DNA from: Proteus cibi
GTDB taxonomy: Bacteria > Pseudomonadota > Gammaproteobacteria > Enterobacterales > Enterobacteriaceae
Assembly: GCF_003144405.1 (NCBI RefSeq)
Contig: NZ_PENW01000003.1
Coordinates: 1-64,000, forward strand
Direction of reading: 5' to 3'
DNA length: 64,000 nucleotides
Made by a program: the position numbers and the translations under genes. Under the pieces are notes generated by a model. That model was not told the DNA's origin. It saw only the letters and a list, made by a program, of their open reading frames with translations, and ran no database searches. Positions 52,731 to 62,477 of the stretch are shown here, one piece after another (the stretch's first letter is position 1; each line of letters begins with the position of its first letter).

Positions 52731-53724
52731 AGTTAATCCAAATGTATCAACTCCCTTATTAAAAGCGGTTAATTTAGCGAAATATTACAGCGTAAAAGGC
52801 GGGCTTTTTTCAAAAGAGAGAACAGTTAAAGCCCTTGATGGTGTTTCTTTTGAATTAGAACGCGGTAAAACTTTGGCGATTGTCGGTGAATCGGGATGTG
52901 GTAAATCCACATTAGGTCGATTATTAACGATGATTGAGATCCCTACTTCCGGCGAGCTTTCTTATCGAGGGCAAAATCTGTTAATTAAAGATAAATCGGC
53001 TGAGAAACTACGTCGCCAAAAGATCCAAATTGTGTTTCAAAATCCTTATGGATCATTGAACCCGCGTAAAAAAGTGGGGCAAATTTTAGAAGAGCCTTTA
53101 TTGATTAATACAACACTAAATGCTTCTGAGCGTAAAGAAAAAGTATTATCAATGATGGCTAAAGTTGGATTAAAAACGGAACACTATAGTCGATACCCAC
53201 ATATGTTTTCTGGTGGTCAACGTCAGCGTATTGCTATTGCACGTGGTTTGATGCTTGATCCTGATATTGTGGTAGCCGATGAGCCGGTTTCTGCACTCGA
53301 TGTATCCGTTCGTGCCCAAGTTCTCAATTTGATGATGGATCTGCAACAAGATATGGGACTCTCTTATGTTTTTATTTCCCATGATCTTTCGGTTGTTGAG
53401 CATATCGCAGATGAAGTTATTGTCATGTATTTAGGGCGTTGTGTAGAAAAAGGAACAAAAGCTCAAATTTTTGAAAATCCACAACATCCTTATACACAGG
53501 CATTATTATCAGCAACACCAAGATTGACGCCTGAATTAAGACGAGAGCGTATTAAATTAACGGGAGAATTACCAAGCCCATTAAATCCGCCATCAGGTTG
53601 TGCTTTCGCGGCTCGTTGTCGCCGTGCATTTGGTCCATGTAGCCAATTACAGCCATCATTAAAAGAGTATAATGGTCAGCTTATTGCTTGTTTTGCGGTA
53701 GAGCAAGATAATACAATAGTTTAA
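52723..53724 (+). CDS. dppF: Dipeptide ABC transporter ATP-binding protein DppF
   Basis: DppF is the second ATPase. Walker A is GESGCGKST (55-63), the signature [15 protein letters not shown], and Walker [14 protein letters not shown]; the C-terminal peptide-transporter domain has Cys in [15 protein letters not shown] chose the ATG at 52723, which overlaps dppD by eight bases and has AGGGGA upstream. It gives 333 residues, near E. coli (334). A start six codons earlier is less likely. A clear terminator follows. Confidence 0.97.
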   Translation: MAEVNPNVSTPLLKAVNLAKYYSVKGGLFSKERTVKALDGVSFELERGKTLAIVGESGCGKSTLGRLLTMIEIPTSGELSYRGQNLLIKDKSAEKLRRQKIQIVFQNPYGSLNPRKKVGQILEEPLLINTTLNASERKEKVLSMMAKVGLKTEHYSRYPHMFSGGQRQRIAIARGLMLDPDIVVADEPVSALDVSVRAQVLNLMMDLQQDMGLSYVFISHDLSVVEHIADEVIVMYLGRCVEKGTKAQIFENPQHPYTQALLSATPRLTPELRRERIKLTGELPSPLNPPSGCAFAARCRRAFGPCSQLQPSLKEYNGQLIACFAVEQDNTIV

Positions 53725-53749
53725 ATAAAATAAATTTATTTCATTAAAT

Positions 53750-53787
53750 AAGAACAATATACTGATTTATATTGTTCTTATTTTTTT
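53750..53787 (+). terminator. Terminator of the dpp operon
   Basis: AAGAACAATATA pairs exactly with TATATTGTTCTT over a six-base loop and is followed by A and seven T, 25 bases after the dppF stop codon. Confidence 0.9.
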
Positions 53788-54244
53788 ATTAATAATATTT
53801 AATTAATCTTAACTAAATAATCTAATAATGATTTTACAGATATCAAATATTATATTTATATGATTTTTTTAAAATATAAACTTCAATGATATTAATAGAA
53901 AGTAATATTTTCCATTAGTAAATAGACTGCGCTTAACATTGTATTTTAACTTAGCGGTGAGGGTTTAATAGTGTTTAATTTTATATGTCATGGTATTTTT
54001 TAGTGAATTGTATCTTTTCATTAAAAATGAAGTGGGTTTGTTGTAAATAATTAAGAGAGAGTAAGGTTTTATTTTACTATTTTTATCTTATCACTATACT
54101 CAAATAATAATAACTATATATTTATCTACTTTTATTTTAATGGATAGGCGCTCTTTATAACGTTATTTTCTTTATTGAGAGTGATACATAATCACAAAAA
54201 TACAGTATAATCACTCTGTTCAGACATGTATATTGGAAATAGCA
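53788..54244. other. AT-rich region before the HmsP-like gene
   Basis: About 450 bases, very AT-rich, with no credible reading frame. No bcs (cellulose) genes, which lie in this neighbourhood in E. coli, are present. Confidence 0.5.
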
Positions 54245-54958
54245 ATGATGAAACCTCATCTTAAACATTCATTAACAATAAAACAGATGGCCGCTGTTGC
54301 GGGCGTTACGTTGGTGACTATTGCTATTTTTATCAGTATTCAACTTGTTTATTTAATAGATCAACGCCGTGAAGATTATCAAAATCAGCTTTTTAATGCC
54401 GGTGTAAGTATCCAACAACCACTCGCAGATGCATTGTTACGATCAGATTTGAACGATGCTAAACAGCAGATAGTTACCCTAAAAGCGACCGGTATTTTGG
54501 GTAAAGCGATTGTCATGCAACCTGAAAATGTGCAAGTGATGAATTTAGATTTTGCACCTAAGAAAGAAGTTTCCGACTTCTCCAGTTGGCTTTTTGGTAT
54601 TCCCGTTGAAGCTGTTATTCCTTTACAGCCATTAGGTATTACTTCAACAGATGATAAGTCTTATAGTGGTCATCTCATTTTACAGGCTGACACAAATCGT
54701 TTTTATCGTTTTGCCAGTAATACGGTTGCCTTGATGCTAACAACTTATCTGTTGATGGGACTTATTCTTACGGTTGCTATTAGTTGGTGTATTAATCGTA
54801 TTGTTGTAAAACCTTTACGCCAAATTGCCGTCACCCTCAATAAAGATAACCAAGTTTCAGCGTTATCTTGTCCAAAATCACATTGTGATGATGAGATTGG
54901 TTTGCTGGTTAAAGGATATAATCATCAAAAATCTGAGCAAAAACTGCCGAAGGTCTGA
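54245..54958 (+). CDS. HmsP/PdeK-like sensor-HAMP protein lacking GGDEF-EAL domains
   Basis: The 237 residues align with the N-terminal part of HmsP (YhjK/PdeK), whose E. coli form is about 650 residues: SLTIKQMAAVAGVTLVTIAIFISIQL (first membrane helix), a periplasmic sensor of about 120 residues, a second helix TTYLLMGLILTVAISWCINRIVVKPLRQIAVTL, and the HAMP end DDEIGLLVKGYNHQ. The protein stops just there, so the degenerate cyclase and phosphodiesterase domains are absent. The next 170 bases show no remnant of them. The start at 54245 follows GGAA. Alternatives: a dominant-negative or a purely structural remnant. Confidence 0.8.
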   Translation: MMKPHLKHSLTIKQMAAVAGVTLVTIAIFISIQLVYLIDQRREDYQNQLFNAGVSIQQPLADALLRSDLNDAKQQIVTLKATGILGKAIVMQPENVQVMNLDFAPKKEVSDFSSWLFGIPVEAVIPLQPLGITSTDDKSYSGHLILQADTNRFYRFASNTVALMLTTYLLMGLILTVAISWCINRIVVKPLRQIAVTLNKDNQVSALSCPKSHCDDEIGLLVKGYNHQKSEQKLPKV

Positions 54959-55132
54959 ACCTTCTTACACCATAATGAGTCTAATCACTATAGTGATTTC
55001 ATTTCATGTTTCTGTGGTGATAAAGAATGATAATACAAAAAATAGATATCCGACATCTAACATGTCTTTTAGCACTTATTGTTAAACCTCATAAGTGGTT
55101 TAATACCAAGGATTAATACAACAGAGGTTCAC

Positions 55133-56668
55133 ATGCAGGGTGTAATAACACGAATTTTATTGGGAAGCGTTATGTTCGGCGCTGTTATTTGCCAAGTTCA
55201 AGCTGAAGCTTTACAGCCTGATCCGGCTTGGCAAGAAGGGCGACTAGCAAATGGTTTTCAGTGGCAAATCTTACAAACACCACAACGCCCAAATGATAGA
55301 ATACAGATCCGTTTATTAGTCAATACGGGGTCTTTATCAGAAAAAAGCAGTGAAACGGGTTTTTCATCCTTGGTGTCCAAACTCAACGTTTTGGAAAATA
55401 CGAGTTTAACGCCAGAAAAACGCGAAAATCTATGGAAAAATGCGTTAGATCCTGACTATCCGTTACCTCCGATGATCGTTTCATATGATTTTACTGTTTA
55501 TAATCTAAGTTTACCGAATAATCAGCCTGAACTGTTAAAGGATGCTTTTGCATTATTAGCAGGCATTGCTAAACCGGCACAATATACTGAAGATGCGGTT
55601 CGTAATGCAGTTCAATCACAGCTTCCTATTGCAACATTTCCTCTTAATATTGAAGATCCTATCTGGCGCTCACGTCTTGAAGGTTCTAATTTAAAAGGTC
55701 ACAATCCGGGCAAACCTGTTAATCAATCTGTAAATACTAAAGAGCTGTCAGATTATCAGCAACGCTGGTATACCCCTGATATGATGACACTTTATATTGC
55801 AGGGAATGTTGATAATCGAGTATTGACTGAAAGTATTAATCAGGTTTTTTCACCTCTATCAGGAAAGCGTGTAACACCTGTTCCAGTGCCTGTTCTTGCC
55901 GATATGAAACCTGAAACGTTATATGTGCAAGAGCCTATGCGTGCAAAAGACCAAATTGCTTTAATTTGGGATTTAGATTGGTCGCCAGTAAAAGATTCTG
56001 ACACGTTAAATAAATATTGGTTAAGTGATTTAGCTCGTGAAGTGATTTTTGTGCATTTAGGTCGTAGTCTTGAACAACGTAAGGAAAACGACAGCACTCA
56101 AATTAACATTGATTGCCGAGTACAATATCAGCGTGCAAGTTGCTCGCTAAATATTGATACAGCCACAGCGCATATTCCTGCATTAGCATCATGGGTAGGA
56201 GAAGAATTGGGTCGCTTGCGTAACCAAGGTATCAGTGATGAATTATATCAAGAGCTGCAACAAGAAAAACAACTTCAATTAACGCAGTTGTTTGCACGTT
56301 ATGCTAAAACCAGCACGGCTATTTTAATTAATCAGCGTCTGTTATCACAACAAAGCAATATTATTGATATCCCACCTGAACAATATCAGCGTTTACGCCA
56401 AGCATTTTTAGCTGGTTTAACAAAAGAGACATTAAATCAAGAGCTTTCACGAGTTTTATCTGAAGATATTACTTTTGTATTAACGCAAAGTGGTGAAACA
56501 CCAACGGTAAATTTAGGTGAATTGCGTATTCAATTTGAAAAACAAGTTCATCCTGAAACGACAAATACACCGGCACCTGTGGCAACTGATGTTACACCCA
56601 ATAAAGTCGTTGAAACTCCTAATGTAACAATTCCAGCGGTAGCCACAACGCCGACGAAGAAATCGTAA
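55133..56668 (+). CDS. yhjJ: M16-family (insulinase-like) periplasmic protein YhjJ, catalytically degenerate
   Basis: The start at 55133 has AGAGGT upstream and opens a signal peptide (MQGVITRILLGSVMFGAVICQVQAEA). The mature part begins LQPDPAWQEGRLANGFQWQIL, matching E. coli YhjJ (498 residues; 511 here). The M16 zinc motif HxxEH is not present at the expected place, where the sequence reads SSETGFSSLVSKL, so it is predicted to be a non-peptidase, as in E. coli. The tail is Pro/Thr/Val-rich. It follows the HmsP-like gene; E. coli has dctA between these two. Confidence 0.92.
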   Translation: MQGVITRILLGSVMFGAVICQVQAEALQPDPAWQEGRLANGFQWQILQTPQRPNDRIQIRLLVNTGSLSEKSSETGFSSLVSKLNVLENTSLTPEKRENLWKNALDPDYPLPPMIVSYDFTVYNLSLPNNQPELLKDAFALLAGIAKPAQYTEDAVRNAVQSQLPIATFPLNIEDPIWRSRLEGSNLKGHNPGKPVNQSVNTKELSDYQQRWYTPDMMTLYIAGNVDNRVLTESINQVFSPLSGKRVTPVPVPVLADMKPETLYVQEPMRAKDQIALIWDLDWSPVKDSDTLNKYWLSDLAREVIFVHLGRSLEQRKENDSTQINIDCRVQYQRASCSLNIDTATAHIPALASWVGEELGRLRNQGISDELYQELQQEKQLQLTQLFARYAKTSTAILINQRLLSQQSNIIDIPPEQYQRLRQAFLAGLTKETLNQELSRVLSEDITFVLTQSGETPTVNLGELRIQFEKQVHPETTNTPAPVATDVTPNKVVETPNVTIPAVATTPTKKS

Positions 56669-56716
56669 TAAATTAAAGATAGGCTGATATTAATAATATA
56701 TCAGTCATAAAATAGA

Positions 56717-56762
56717 CAAAAAGCCAAAAGTGTTATTGATACATTTTTGGCTTTTATTTTTT
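56717..56762. terminator. Bidirectional terminator between yhjJ and the serine hydrolase
   Basis: AAAGCCAAAAGTGT pairs with ACATTTTTGGCTTT over a seven-base loop with T-rich exits on both strands, serving the converging genes. Confidence 0.8.
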
Positions 56763-56765
56763 GAT

Positions 56766-57776
56766 TTAAAGGCGTTTAAACGCTTCTTTAATAATGGCTA
56801 TCAAATCTTCGCGGTTATTTCTTTGGGTTGTAAAACCGGCAATAGCAATCTGTTTTTCAGGTAAGTAATAAGCGACAGAGCCCCAATAACCAAGGTGATA
56901 GTAAAGTGTGCCTAGGGCAGTTTCTTCTGCCATTAAACCTAAACGATAATTCGCAGCACCTATATGTGAGCCTTGCCATTTCATCTCTTTTAAGGTTGAT
57001 GGATGCAAGTAAACTCTATCTTCGAAGAGGTCAGCTGTAAATTTAGCTAATTCCAGAGTTGTCATCACAAGTCCGCCACCGCCAAAAGCATCCATTGAAG
57101 CATCAATATGAGTACCTTCATGCTCACCTGTAAATTGTCTCGCTCGTGCTTTAGGATGCTTAGGTTGTTGTTCTAAATCTTCCCACCACGTTTGTGGTAA
57201 ATCTAAGTCTTGAAAATGCAATAATTCACGAACGGCAGTGGCCATATTTTTTCTCATAAATTGGGAAAGAATATCACCTAACAAAATGTATCCTGTATCT
57301 GAATAAATGAAGCGTTTCCCTGCCGGAATAATCGGAAAGCCTTGTTGAGCATAGCGCGCTATTTGCTCTTCTCGTGTCCATTTATGAGAGGGATCTTTAA
57401 TCACCTCGGCAAGATAAGCTTCATTTGCATGATCGAATAATCCACTACTATGGCTTAATAAATGGCGTAGTGTAATGGTTTTAAGATCATACCCTAACTC
57501 TAATAATGTCTGTTGATAATTCGAACTTAAGTATTTAGTTATATCATCATCAAGGGACAGTGCATTTTGTTCCCATAAACGTAAAAAAGCAGCAGCGAGA
57601 AAGGTTTTCGTATTACTCGCGATTCGAAAAGGCGTATCTACAGTTAATTTTTTCTGGGTACTTTCATCAGCAAATCCGTGCGCCATACCAAAAGGGTACT
57701 GAATGCCTGCACCTGTAATATAGATAGCACTTGCTGAAGGTAAGGCATGAAAAGCATCAGTCATTGATTGAACCAT
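56766..57776 (-). CDS. Cytoplasmic serine hydrolase of the beta-lactamase/penicillin-binding fold
   Basis: The catalytic SxxK is Ser54-Asn-Thr-Lys57 in FRIASNTKTFLAAAF. The second motif is Tyr158-Ser-Asp (YSDTGY), with Asp where class C enzymes have Asn. The third is HLG (294-296) in place of KTG. This fits the esterase/peptidase branch rather than a resistance enzyme. There is no signal peptide. The start at 57776 has AAGGAAG upstream; length is 336 residues. It follows the tautomerase gene on the same strand, separated by 80 bases holding a hairpin. The substrate is unknown. Confidence 0.82.
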   Translation of the reverse strand: MVQSMTDAFHALPSASAIYITGAGIQYPFGMAHGFADESTQKKLTVDTPFRIASNTKTFLAAAFLRLWEQNALSLDDDITKYLSSNYQQTLLELGYDLKTITLRHLLSHSSGLFDHANEAYLAEVIKDPSHKWTREEQIARYAQQGFPIIPAGKRFIYSDTGYILLGDILSQFMRKNMATAVRELLHFQDLDLPQTWWEDLEQQPKHPKARARQFTGEHEGTHIDASMDAFGGGGLVMTTLELAKFTADLFEDRVYLHPSTLKEMKWQGSHIGAANYRLGLMAEETALGTLYYHLGYWGSVAYYLPEKQIAIAGFTTQRNNREDLIAIIKEAFKRL

Positions 57777-57813
57777 AGTTACTTCCTTATCTGTCAGGAA
57801 AATAAATCAGCAA

Positions 57814-57838
57814 AAAGGGTGTACTTGGCACCCTTTAT
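57814..57838. terminator. Hairpin between the tautomerase and serine hydrolase genes
   Basis: AAAGGGTG and CACCCTTT flank a seven-base loop, with T-rich flanks on both exits. It may separate the two transcripts. Confidence 0.6.
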
Positions 57839-57856
57839 TTATATTGCAGAAATTCT

Positions 57857-58066
57857 TTATTTACTTTTTGTTGCTGCTCGTAATTCTGTCACTGTTTTAC
57901 CGCCTATTCCCCAGTTATCTGTTTCAACTTCATCAATGACGACAACGGTAGTTGCTGGGTTTTTACCTAATACATCCACCAAAAGTTGTGTTGCTCCCGC
58001 AATGAGTTGCTCTTTTTGCTCTGCGGTTGCACCTTCGCGTGTAATTTTAATATTAACGTATGGCAT
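57857..58066 (-). CDS. 4-oxalocrotonate tautomerase-family enzyme
   Basis: A 69-residue protein whose second residue is the catalytic Pro (MPYVNIKIT). The family pattern continues with GATAEQKEQLIAGATQLLVDVLGKNPATTVVVIDEVETDNWGIGG. Such proteins act as small oligomeric tautomerases on 2-hydroxymuconate-like enols; the natural substrate in enterobacteria is unknown. GGAAAA lies before the ATG. Confidence 0.88.
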   Translation of the reverse strand: MPYVNIKITREGATAEQKEQLIAGATQLLVDVLGKNPATTVVVIDEVETDNWGIGGKTVTELRAATKSK

Positions 58067-58135
58067 TATTTTTCCTTATTACGTTATGTATAGACGGTTA
58101 ATGCAGGGAATTAACCATGTAGTTTTATCATAAAG

Positions 58136-59155
58136 TTAAGATGTTGATTGCGTTTCAGACAACTGTTCTTTACGCATATTTGGGCCATCAGTGGCGATCC
58201 ACGCGGCACAAAAGAGCGTTAATCGGGCAAAAAAGTAGAAAAAAGCCATTAAACCTATTACTGAACCAAATGCGGCACCTGAAGGTGAGCTTGCGATTTT
58301 GGGTAGCATCCATGTCATGACAGATTTCAATATTTCAAAACCAATGGCAGCGATCAGTGTGCCTTTAATAAGTGAAATTCGTTTTGGTTGATGACGGGGC
58401 AAGATCCACAATATCCATAAAAAGAGTAAATAGTTTGCAGTAATGGAAATAGTTAAGCCGATGGTTGTCCAGGCTGGCGTTAACCATTCAATACCGTCTA
58501 ATCCCAATGTGTGAACAATCATTCTTTGGGCTGAGCCAGCCACAGAAGTGAGTGTAATAGTGACAATTAACGCAAAAAGTAAGCCAATTAGCGCTAAAAA
58601 GTCACGAAAGTAGCGAAAATAGATTTTCTCTTGCTCTTCTTTGTTTCTTTCCCAAACGGGGCGTGATTGCGCCAAAATGGCTTGGCGTAAATTACCTACC
58701 CAATTAACACCAGAATAAAGAGCAATAGCTAAACCCGTTAAACCAACGGTGGTACGCTGGCGAACAGCGGTATCAATACTTTGTTGAACCGTAGATGCAA
58801 GCGTTGGATCGTCAATGCTATTGGCGACGCCTGTAATTAATTTCGCAAGTAAATCTGGGTTTGAGGCTAAAACAAAACCCGCACAAGCAAAGGAAAGCAT
58901 TAATACAGGAATTAATGATAAGAATGAAAAATAGGTAATCGCGGCGCCAAACTGATTTCCCATTCTGTCAGTAAAGCGTTCGGCGGTGCGAATAAGATGT
59001 GCAATAAAAGGGATGTTAGTAATAAAATTACTGATTTTTATTCCAATACCGATGGCTTTTTTTCCGCCATGGAGCCCTTTTTCCAGCCCTTTTTTGAGCG
59101 GCTGAGTCAGTTGAGTTTTTTCGTTCTCTGTTTTGGGTTGCTGCTCTTCTGACAT
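58136..59155 (-). CDS. yhjD: Inner-membrane YihY/BrkB-family protein YhjD
   Basis: An inner-membrane protein of 339 residues with about six membrane spans, the hallmark FGAAITYFSFLSLIPVLMLSFA (from about residue 74) and the C-terminal PSGAAFGSVIGLMAFFYFFARLTLFCAAWIAT. It matches E. coli YhjD (337 residues) along its length, rather than the related YihY (290). E. coli YhjD has been linked to lipid A/Kdo2 export suppression. Its position beside yhjJ is consistent with E. coli order. Confidence 0.92.
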   Translation of the reverse strand: MSEEQQPKTENEKTQLTQPLKKGLEKGLHGGKKAIGIGIKISNFITNIPFIAHLIRTAERFTDRMGNQFGAAITYFSFLSLIPVLMLSFACAGFVLASNPDLLAKLITGVANSIDDPTLASTVQQSIDTAVRQRTTVGLTGLAIALYSGVNWVGNLRQAILAQSRPVWERNKEEQEKIYFRYFRDFLALIGLLFALIVTITLTSVAGSAQRMIVHTLGLDGIEWLTPAWTTIGLTISITANYLLFLWILWILPRHQPKRISLIKGTLIAAIGFEILKSVMTWMLPKIASSPSGAAFGSVIGLMAFFYFFARLTLFCAAWIATDGPNMRKEQLSETQSTS

Positions 59156-59486
59156 ATATCCTCTTTAATTAGATCTGTCCATTTTTAATAATTGAGTGTC
59201 ACTACTATAGTTTTCACTCAAAAATATCATAGCTTAATTTCTATTACACACCTTATGCTTATTGTAATTAGCCACTGATTTAGGAGATGTATTTGTTTGT
59301 TCTGGCTTAAGTGTAGATGATGCTCTATCAAAAGGCGTAGATAATCTTGTACTTAATAAAGGATAAAAAAACCAATACTGCAATTCTGAAATTAAGTGTA
59401 GTTTAATAAGAGAATGGCTACTCACTTATTGTTTTATTCTGCATTTCACAGTCAAATAAGGAGTAGACATTAATTACTGATGATAA
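59156..59486. other. Intergenic region between yhjD and the DUF1090 gene
   Basis: About 330 bases. A short open frame on the minus strand (59234-59425) has no ribosome site and no recognisable sequence. Nothing else is evident. Confidence 0.5.
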
Positions 59487-59879
59487 CTATTTTGTCAGTA
59501 GATTTAATTCTTCTTCAATTGCTTTTAAATCTGCTTTTTCTTCAGCTAGCTTTCTTTCTTGCTTAGCAATTTTATCTGCATCACCTTTAAGTTGTGCTTC
59601 TTTTAATTCAAGCTCACGTTCTTTAACATCAAGTTGTTTTTCACGTAATTCAAGGCGCGTGTTCTCAACTACTTTTTCAGGTGTGCAATAGCGTTCAACA
59701 TTTTGTAATGCTCTTTCCAAGCCTTGGATACGATATTGATTACCATGTGCTTTTGCATATTCCATCTGTTTTTGGATATTCTGTTTTTTTATCTCGCAGC
59801 CATTGGTTGATCTATCTGCATAAGCATGACTTGTTAGTAAGCTTAAGGCGATGGCAGTAAAAAGTAATTTTTTCATCAT
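59487..59879 (-). CDS. DUF1090 (YqjC-like) periplasmic protein
   Basis: The 130-residue product has a signal peptide ending AYA-DR, followed by the DUF1090 core TNGCEIKKQNIQKQMEYAKAHGNQYRIQGLERALQNVERYC. The second half is a long charged coiled coil (about 75-128) rich in Glu, Lys and Leu. Two Met codons start the frame (59879 and 59876), with AGGAT upstream. Homologous to E. coli YqjC, whose role is unknown. Confidence 0.88.
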   Translation of the reverse strand: MMKKLLFTAIALSLLTSHAYADRSTNGCEIKKQNIQKQMEYAKAHGNQYRIQGLERALQNVERYCTPEKVVENTRLELREKQLDVKERELELKEAQLKGDADKIAKQERKLAEEKADLKAIEEELNLLTK

Positions 59880-60056
59880 TCTATCCTAGTTAAACTTAAG
59901 TGAAATATGGCGTTATCATAACGGTTGAATACTAAGACACAACGTTTCTTTCGCTTTCAATGAAGAAGTTCGGCTTTTTCTGATACACTGAGTTTAATCA
60001 CGATTTCAGAGTAAATTAATTACTAAGCTATACTTATTTCTAACGGAAGATAAAGA

Positions 60057-60899
60057 ATGCTGAGCTATCGCCATAGTTTCCATGCTGGCAACCACGCCGA
60101 TGTTTTAAAACATATTGTTCAAACACTCATCATTGAGTCTTTAAAAGAGAAAGAGAAACCTTTTCTTTATCTTGATACTCATGCTGGCGCTGGACGTTAT
60201 CAATTAACCAATGCTCATGCGACTCGCACTGGCGAATATTTAGAAGGGATCGCACGCTTATGGCAGCAAGAAGAAGTGCCTGAGCTTATTTTGCCTTACC
60301 TTGAAGCAGTTGGAGAATTAAATGCAAGTGGGGAACTGCGTTATTATCCAGGATCACCTCTATTAGCGGGTAAATTACTAAGAGAACAAGATTCTTTAGT
60401 GTTAACAGAATTACATCCAACGGATTTTCCTTTATTACGTACCGAATTTTCTCGTGATGAGCGAGTTCGAGTTTCTCGTGAAGATGGGTTTGGTCAATTA
60501 AAATCTAAGTTACCTCCACCAAGTCGTCGTGGATTCGCATTAATAGATCCACCTTATGAACTTAAGCAAGACTATTCTGCGGTTGTTAAAGGTGTTGTTG
60601 ATGGTCATAAGCGTTTTGCGACAGGAACTTATGCGATTTGGTATCCTGTAGTTCACCGTCAGCAAATCAAACGCATGCTAAAAGAGCTTGAAGCCACTGG
60701 GATCCGTAAGATTTTACAAATTGAATTGGCAGTAAAACCCGATAGTGATCAACTCGGGATGACAGCATCAGGCATGATTGTGATTAATCCGCCTTGGAAA
60801 TTAGAATCACAAATGAAATCGATACTCCCTTGGTTACATAAAACCTTAGTTCCTGAGGGGATTGGACATACATTAGTTGAGTGGGTTGTACCAGAATAA
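60057..60899 (+). CDS. rlmJ: 23S rRNA (adenine(2030)-N6)-methyltransferase RlmJ
   Basis: RlmJ adds the N6-methyl group to A2030 of 23S rRNA. The start MLSYRHSFHAGNHADVLKH is conserved, the SAM-binding region is around LDTHAGAGRY (39-48), and the amino-methyltransferase motif DPPY is at 164-167. The 280 residues equal the E. coli length. It lies before gorA, as in E. coli. Confidence 0.96.
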   Translation: MLSYRHSFHAGNHADVLKHIVQTLIIESLKEKEKPFLYLDTHAGAGRYQLTNAHATRTGEYLEGIARLWQQEEVPELILPYLEAVGELNASGELRYYPGSPLLAGKLLREQDSLVLTELHPTDFPLLRTEFSRDERVRVSREDGFGQLKSKLPPPSRRGFALIDPPYELKQDYSAVVKGVVDGHKRFATGTYAIWYPVVHRQQIKRMLKELEATGIRKILQIELAVKPDSDQLGMTASGMIVINPPWKLESQMKSILPWLHKTLVPEGIGHTLVEWVVPE

Positions 60900-61043
60900 G
60901 CATCTTTATTATTGTTTTTGCCTATTACTGTAAAAGCTAAAATCTGACGTGCTATGTTTTAAACTTTGTCATAATAGACATCATGATATGAAAGACTTAG
61001 CCTGTGAGTTACCTATTTTTCTACAGATAAATGGATCAGAGAA

Positions 61044-62399
61044 ATGACGAGCAAACATTACGATTACATCGCCATCGGTGGCGGTAGTGGCGGTATTGCA
61101 TCAATTAATAGAGCAGCAATGTATGGTCAAAAATGCGCATTAATTGAAGCGAAAGCATTAGGTGGCACTTGTGTTAACGTGGGTTGTGTACCTAAAAAAG
61201 TGATGTGGCATGCAGCGCAAATTGCTGAAGCTATTCATCAATACGGCCCTGATTATGGTTTTGATACCACCGTGAACCGTTTTGATTGGGATACGCTGAT
61301 CAGCAGCCGTTCTGCTTATATTGATCGTATTCATCAATCTTATGACCGTGTCTTAGGTAATAACAAAGTTGATGTTATCCAAGGGTTTGCTCGTTTTGTT
61401 GATGCCAATACTATTGAAGTTAATGGTGAAAAGATCACGGCTGATAATATTCTGATTGCAACAGGGGGGCGTCCTGTTCAACCTAATATTCCAGGTGCTG
61501 AGTATGGTATTAATTCTGATGGTTTCTTTGAATTAAAAGCTTTACCAAAACGCGTTGCTGTTGTTGGCGCCGGTTATATCGCGGTTGAACTTGCTGGTGT
61601 GTTAAATGCTTTAGGTAGTGAAACACATCTATTTGTACGTAAACATGCACCACTGCGTAATTTTGACCCATTAATCGTTGAAACACTGTTAGAAGTGATG
61701 GAAACAGAAGGGCCTAAGTTACATACACATGCTATTCCTAAAGCGGTGATTAAGAATGCAGATGGAAGTTTAACGCTACAACTGGAAAACGGCACAGAAC
61801 AGACAGTTGATACATTAATCTGGGCAATTGGTCGTGAGCCAGCAACAGATAACCTGAATCTGGCGGCAACGGGTGTGGAGTTAAATGAAAAAGGCTATAT
61901 TAACGTCGATAAATTCCAAAATACCAATGTAAAAGGAATTTATGCGGTGGGCGATAATACAGGGGCAGTGGAATTAACGCCTGTTGCTGTTGCCGCAGGG
62001 CGTCGTTTATCAGAACGTTTATTTAACAACAAACCTAACGAACACTTAGACTATTCAAATATCCCAACGGTTGTATTTAGCCATCCTGCTATTGGTACTG
62101 TTGGCTTAACAGAGCCTCAAGCCGTTGAGCAATACGGTGCAGATCAAGTCAAAGTGTACAAATCATCTTTCACCGCAATGTATAGTGCTGTGACTCGTCA
62201 TCGTCAACCGTGTCGTATGAAGTTAGTTTGTGTTGGTGCAGACGAAAAAATTGTTGGTATTCATGGTATTGGTTTTGGTATGGATGAAATGCTACAAGGT
62301 TTTGCGGTGGCACTGAAAATGGGTGCAACGAAAAAAGACTTTGATGATACTGTGGCAATCCACCCAACAGCAGCAGAAGAATTTGTGACGATGAGATAA
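61044..62399 (+). CDS. gorA: Glutathione-disulfide reductase
   Basis: Gor regenerates glutathione with NADPH and FAD. The FAD motif is GGGSGG (12-17), the redox disulfide is Cys43/Cys48 in [13 protein letters not shown], and the NADPH-binding motif is [13 protein letters not shown]. The C-terminal His-Pro-Thr-Ala-Ala-Glu-Glu (HPTAAEEF) holds the catalytic acid/base. The 451 residues match E. coli (450). Confidence 0.97.
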   Translation: MTSKHYDYIAIGGGSGGIASINRAAMYGQKCALIEAKALGGTCVNVGCVPKKVMWHAAQIAEAIHQYGPDYGFDTTVNRFDWDTLISSRSAYIDRIHQSYDRVLGNNKVDVIQGFARFVDANTIEVNGEKITADNILIATGGRPVQPNIPGAEYGINSDGFFELKALPKRVAVVGAGYIAVELAGVLNALGSETHLFVRKHAPLRNFDPLIVETLLEVMETEGPKLHTHAIPKAVIKNADGSLTLQLENGTEQTVDTLIWAIGREPATDNLNLAATGVELNEKGYINVDKFQNTNVKGIYAVGDNTGAVELTPVAVAAGRRLSERLFNNKPNEHLDYSNIPTVVFSHPAIGTVGLTEPQAVEQYGADQVKVYKSSFTAMYSAVTRHRQPCRMKLVCVGADEKIVGIHGIGFGMDEMLQGFAVALKMGATKKDFDDTVAIHPTAAEEFVTMR

Positions 62400-62444
62400 G
62401 CCATTTCTATTTATAGAGCTTAAGCTTATTTTTATTATTACGTG

Positions 62445-62477
62445 AAAAGCTAGAGTTAACCCTCTGGCTTTTTTATT
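62445..62477 (+). terminator. Terminator of gorA
   Basis: AAAAGCTAGAG pairs with CTCTGGCTTTT (one G-T wobble) and is followed by TTT, about 45 bases after the stop codon. Confidence 0.8.

Noticed and set aside
54825..55085. 86-codon frame after the HmsP-like gene
   Set aside because: Out-of-frame overlap with the 3' part of that gene; it is not a remnant of the GGDEF-EAL domains.
56766..57776. Class C beta-lactamase (antibiotic resistance)
   Set aside because: No signal peptide, and the YxN and KTG motifs are replaced by YSD and HLG.
58136..59155. Identification as yihY relocated from the yihX-dtd interval
   Set aside because: The sequence follows E. coli YhjD in length and detail, and yhjD belongs near yhjJ.
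59234..59425. 63-codon minus-strand frame in the yhjD-DUF1090 gap
   Set aside because: GTG start without a ribosome site; composition not protein-like.
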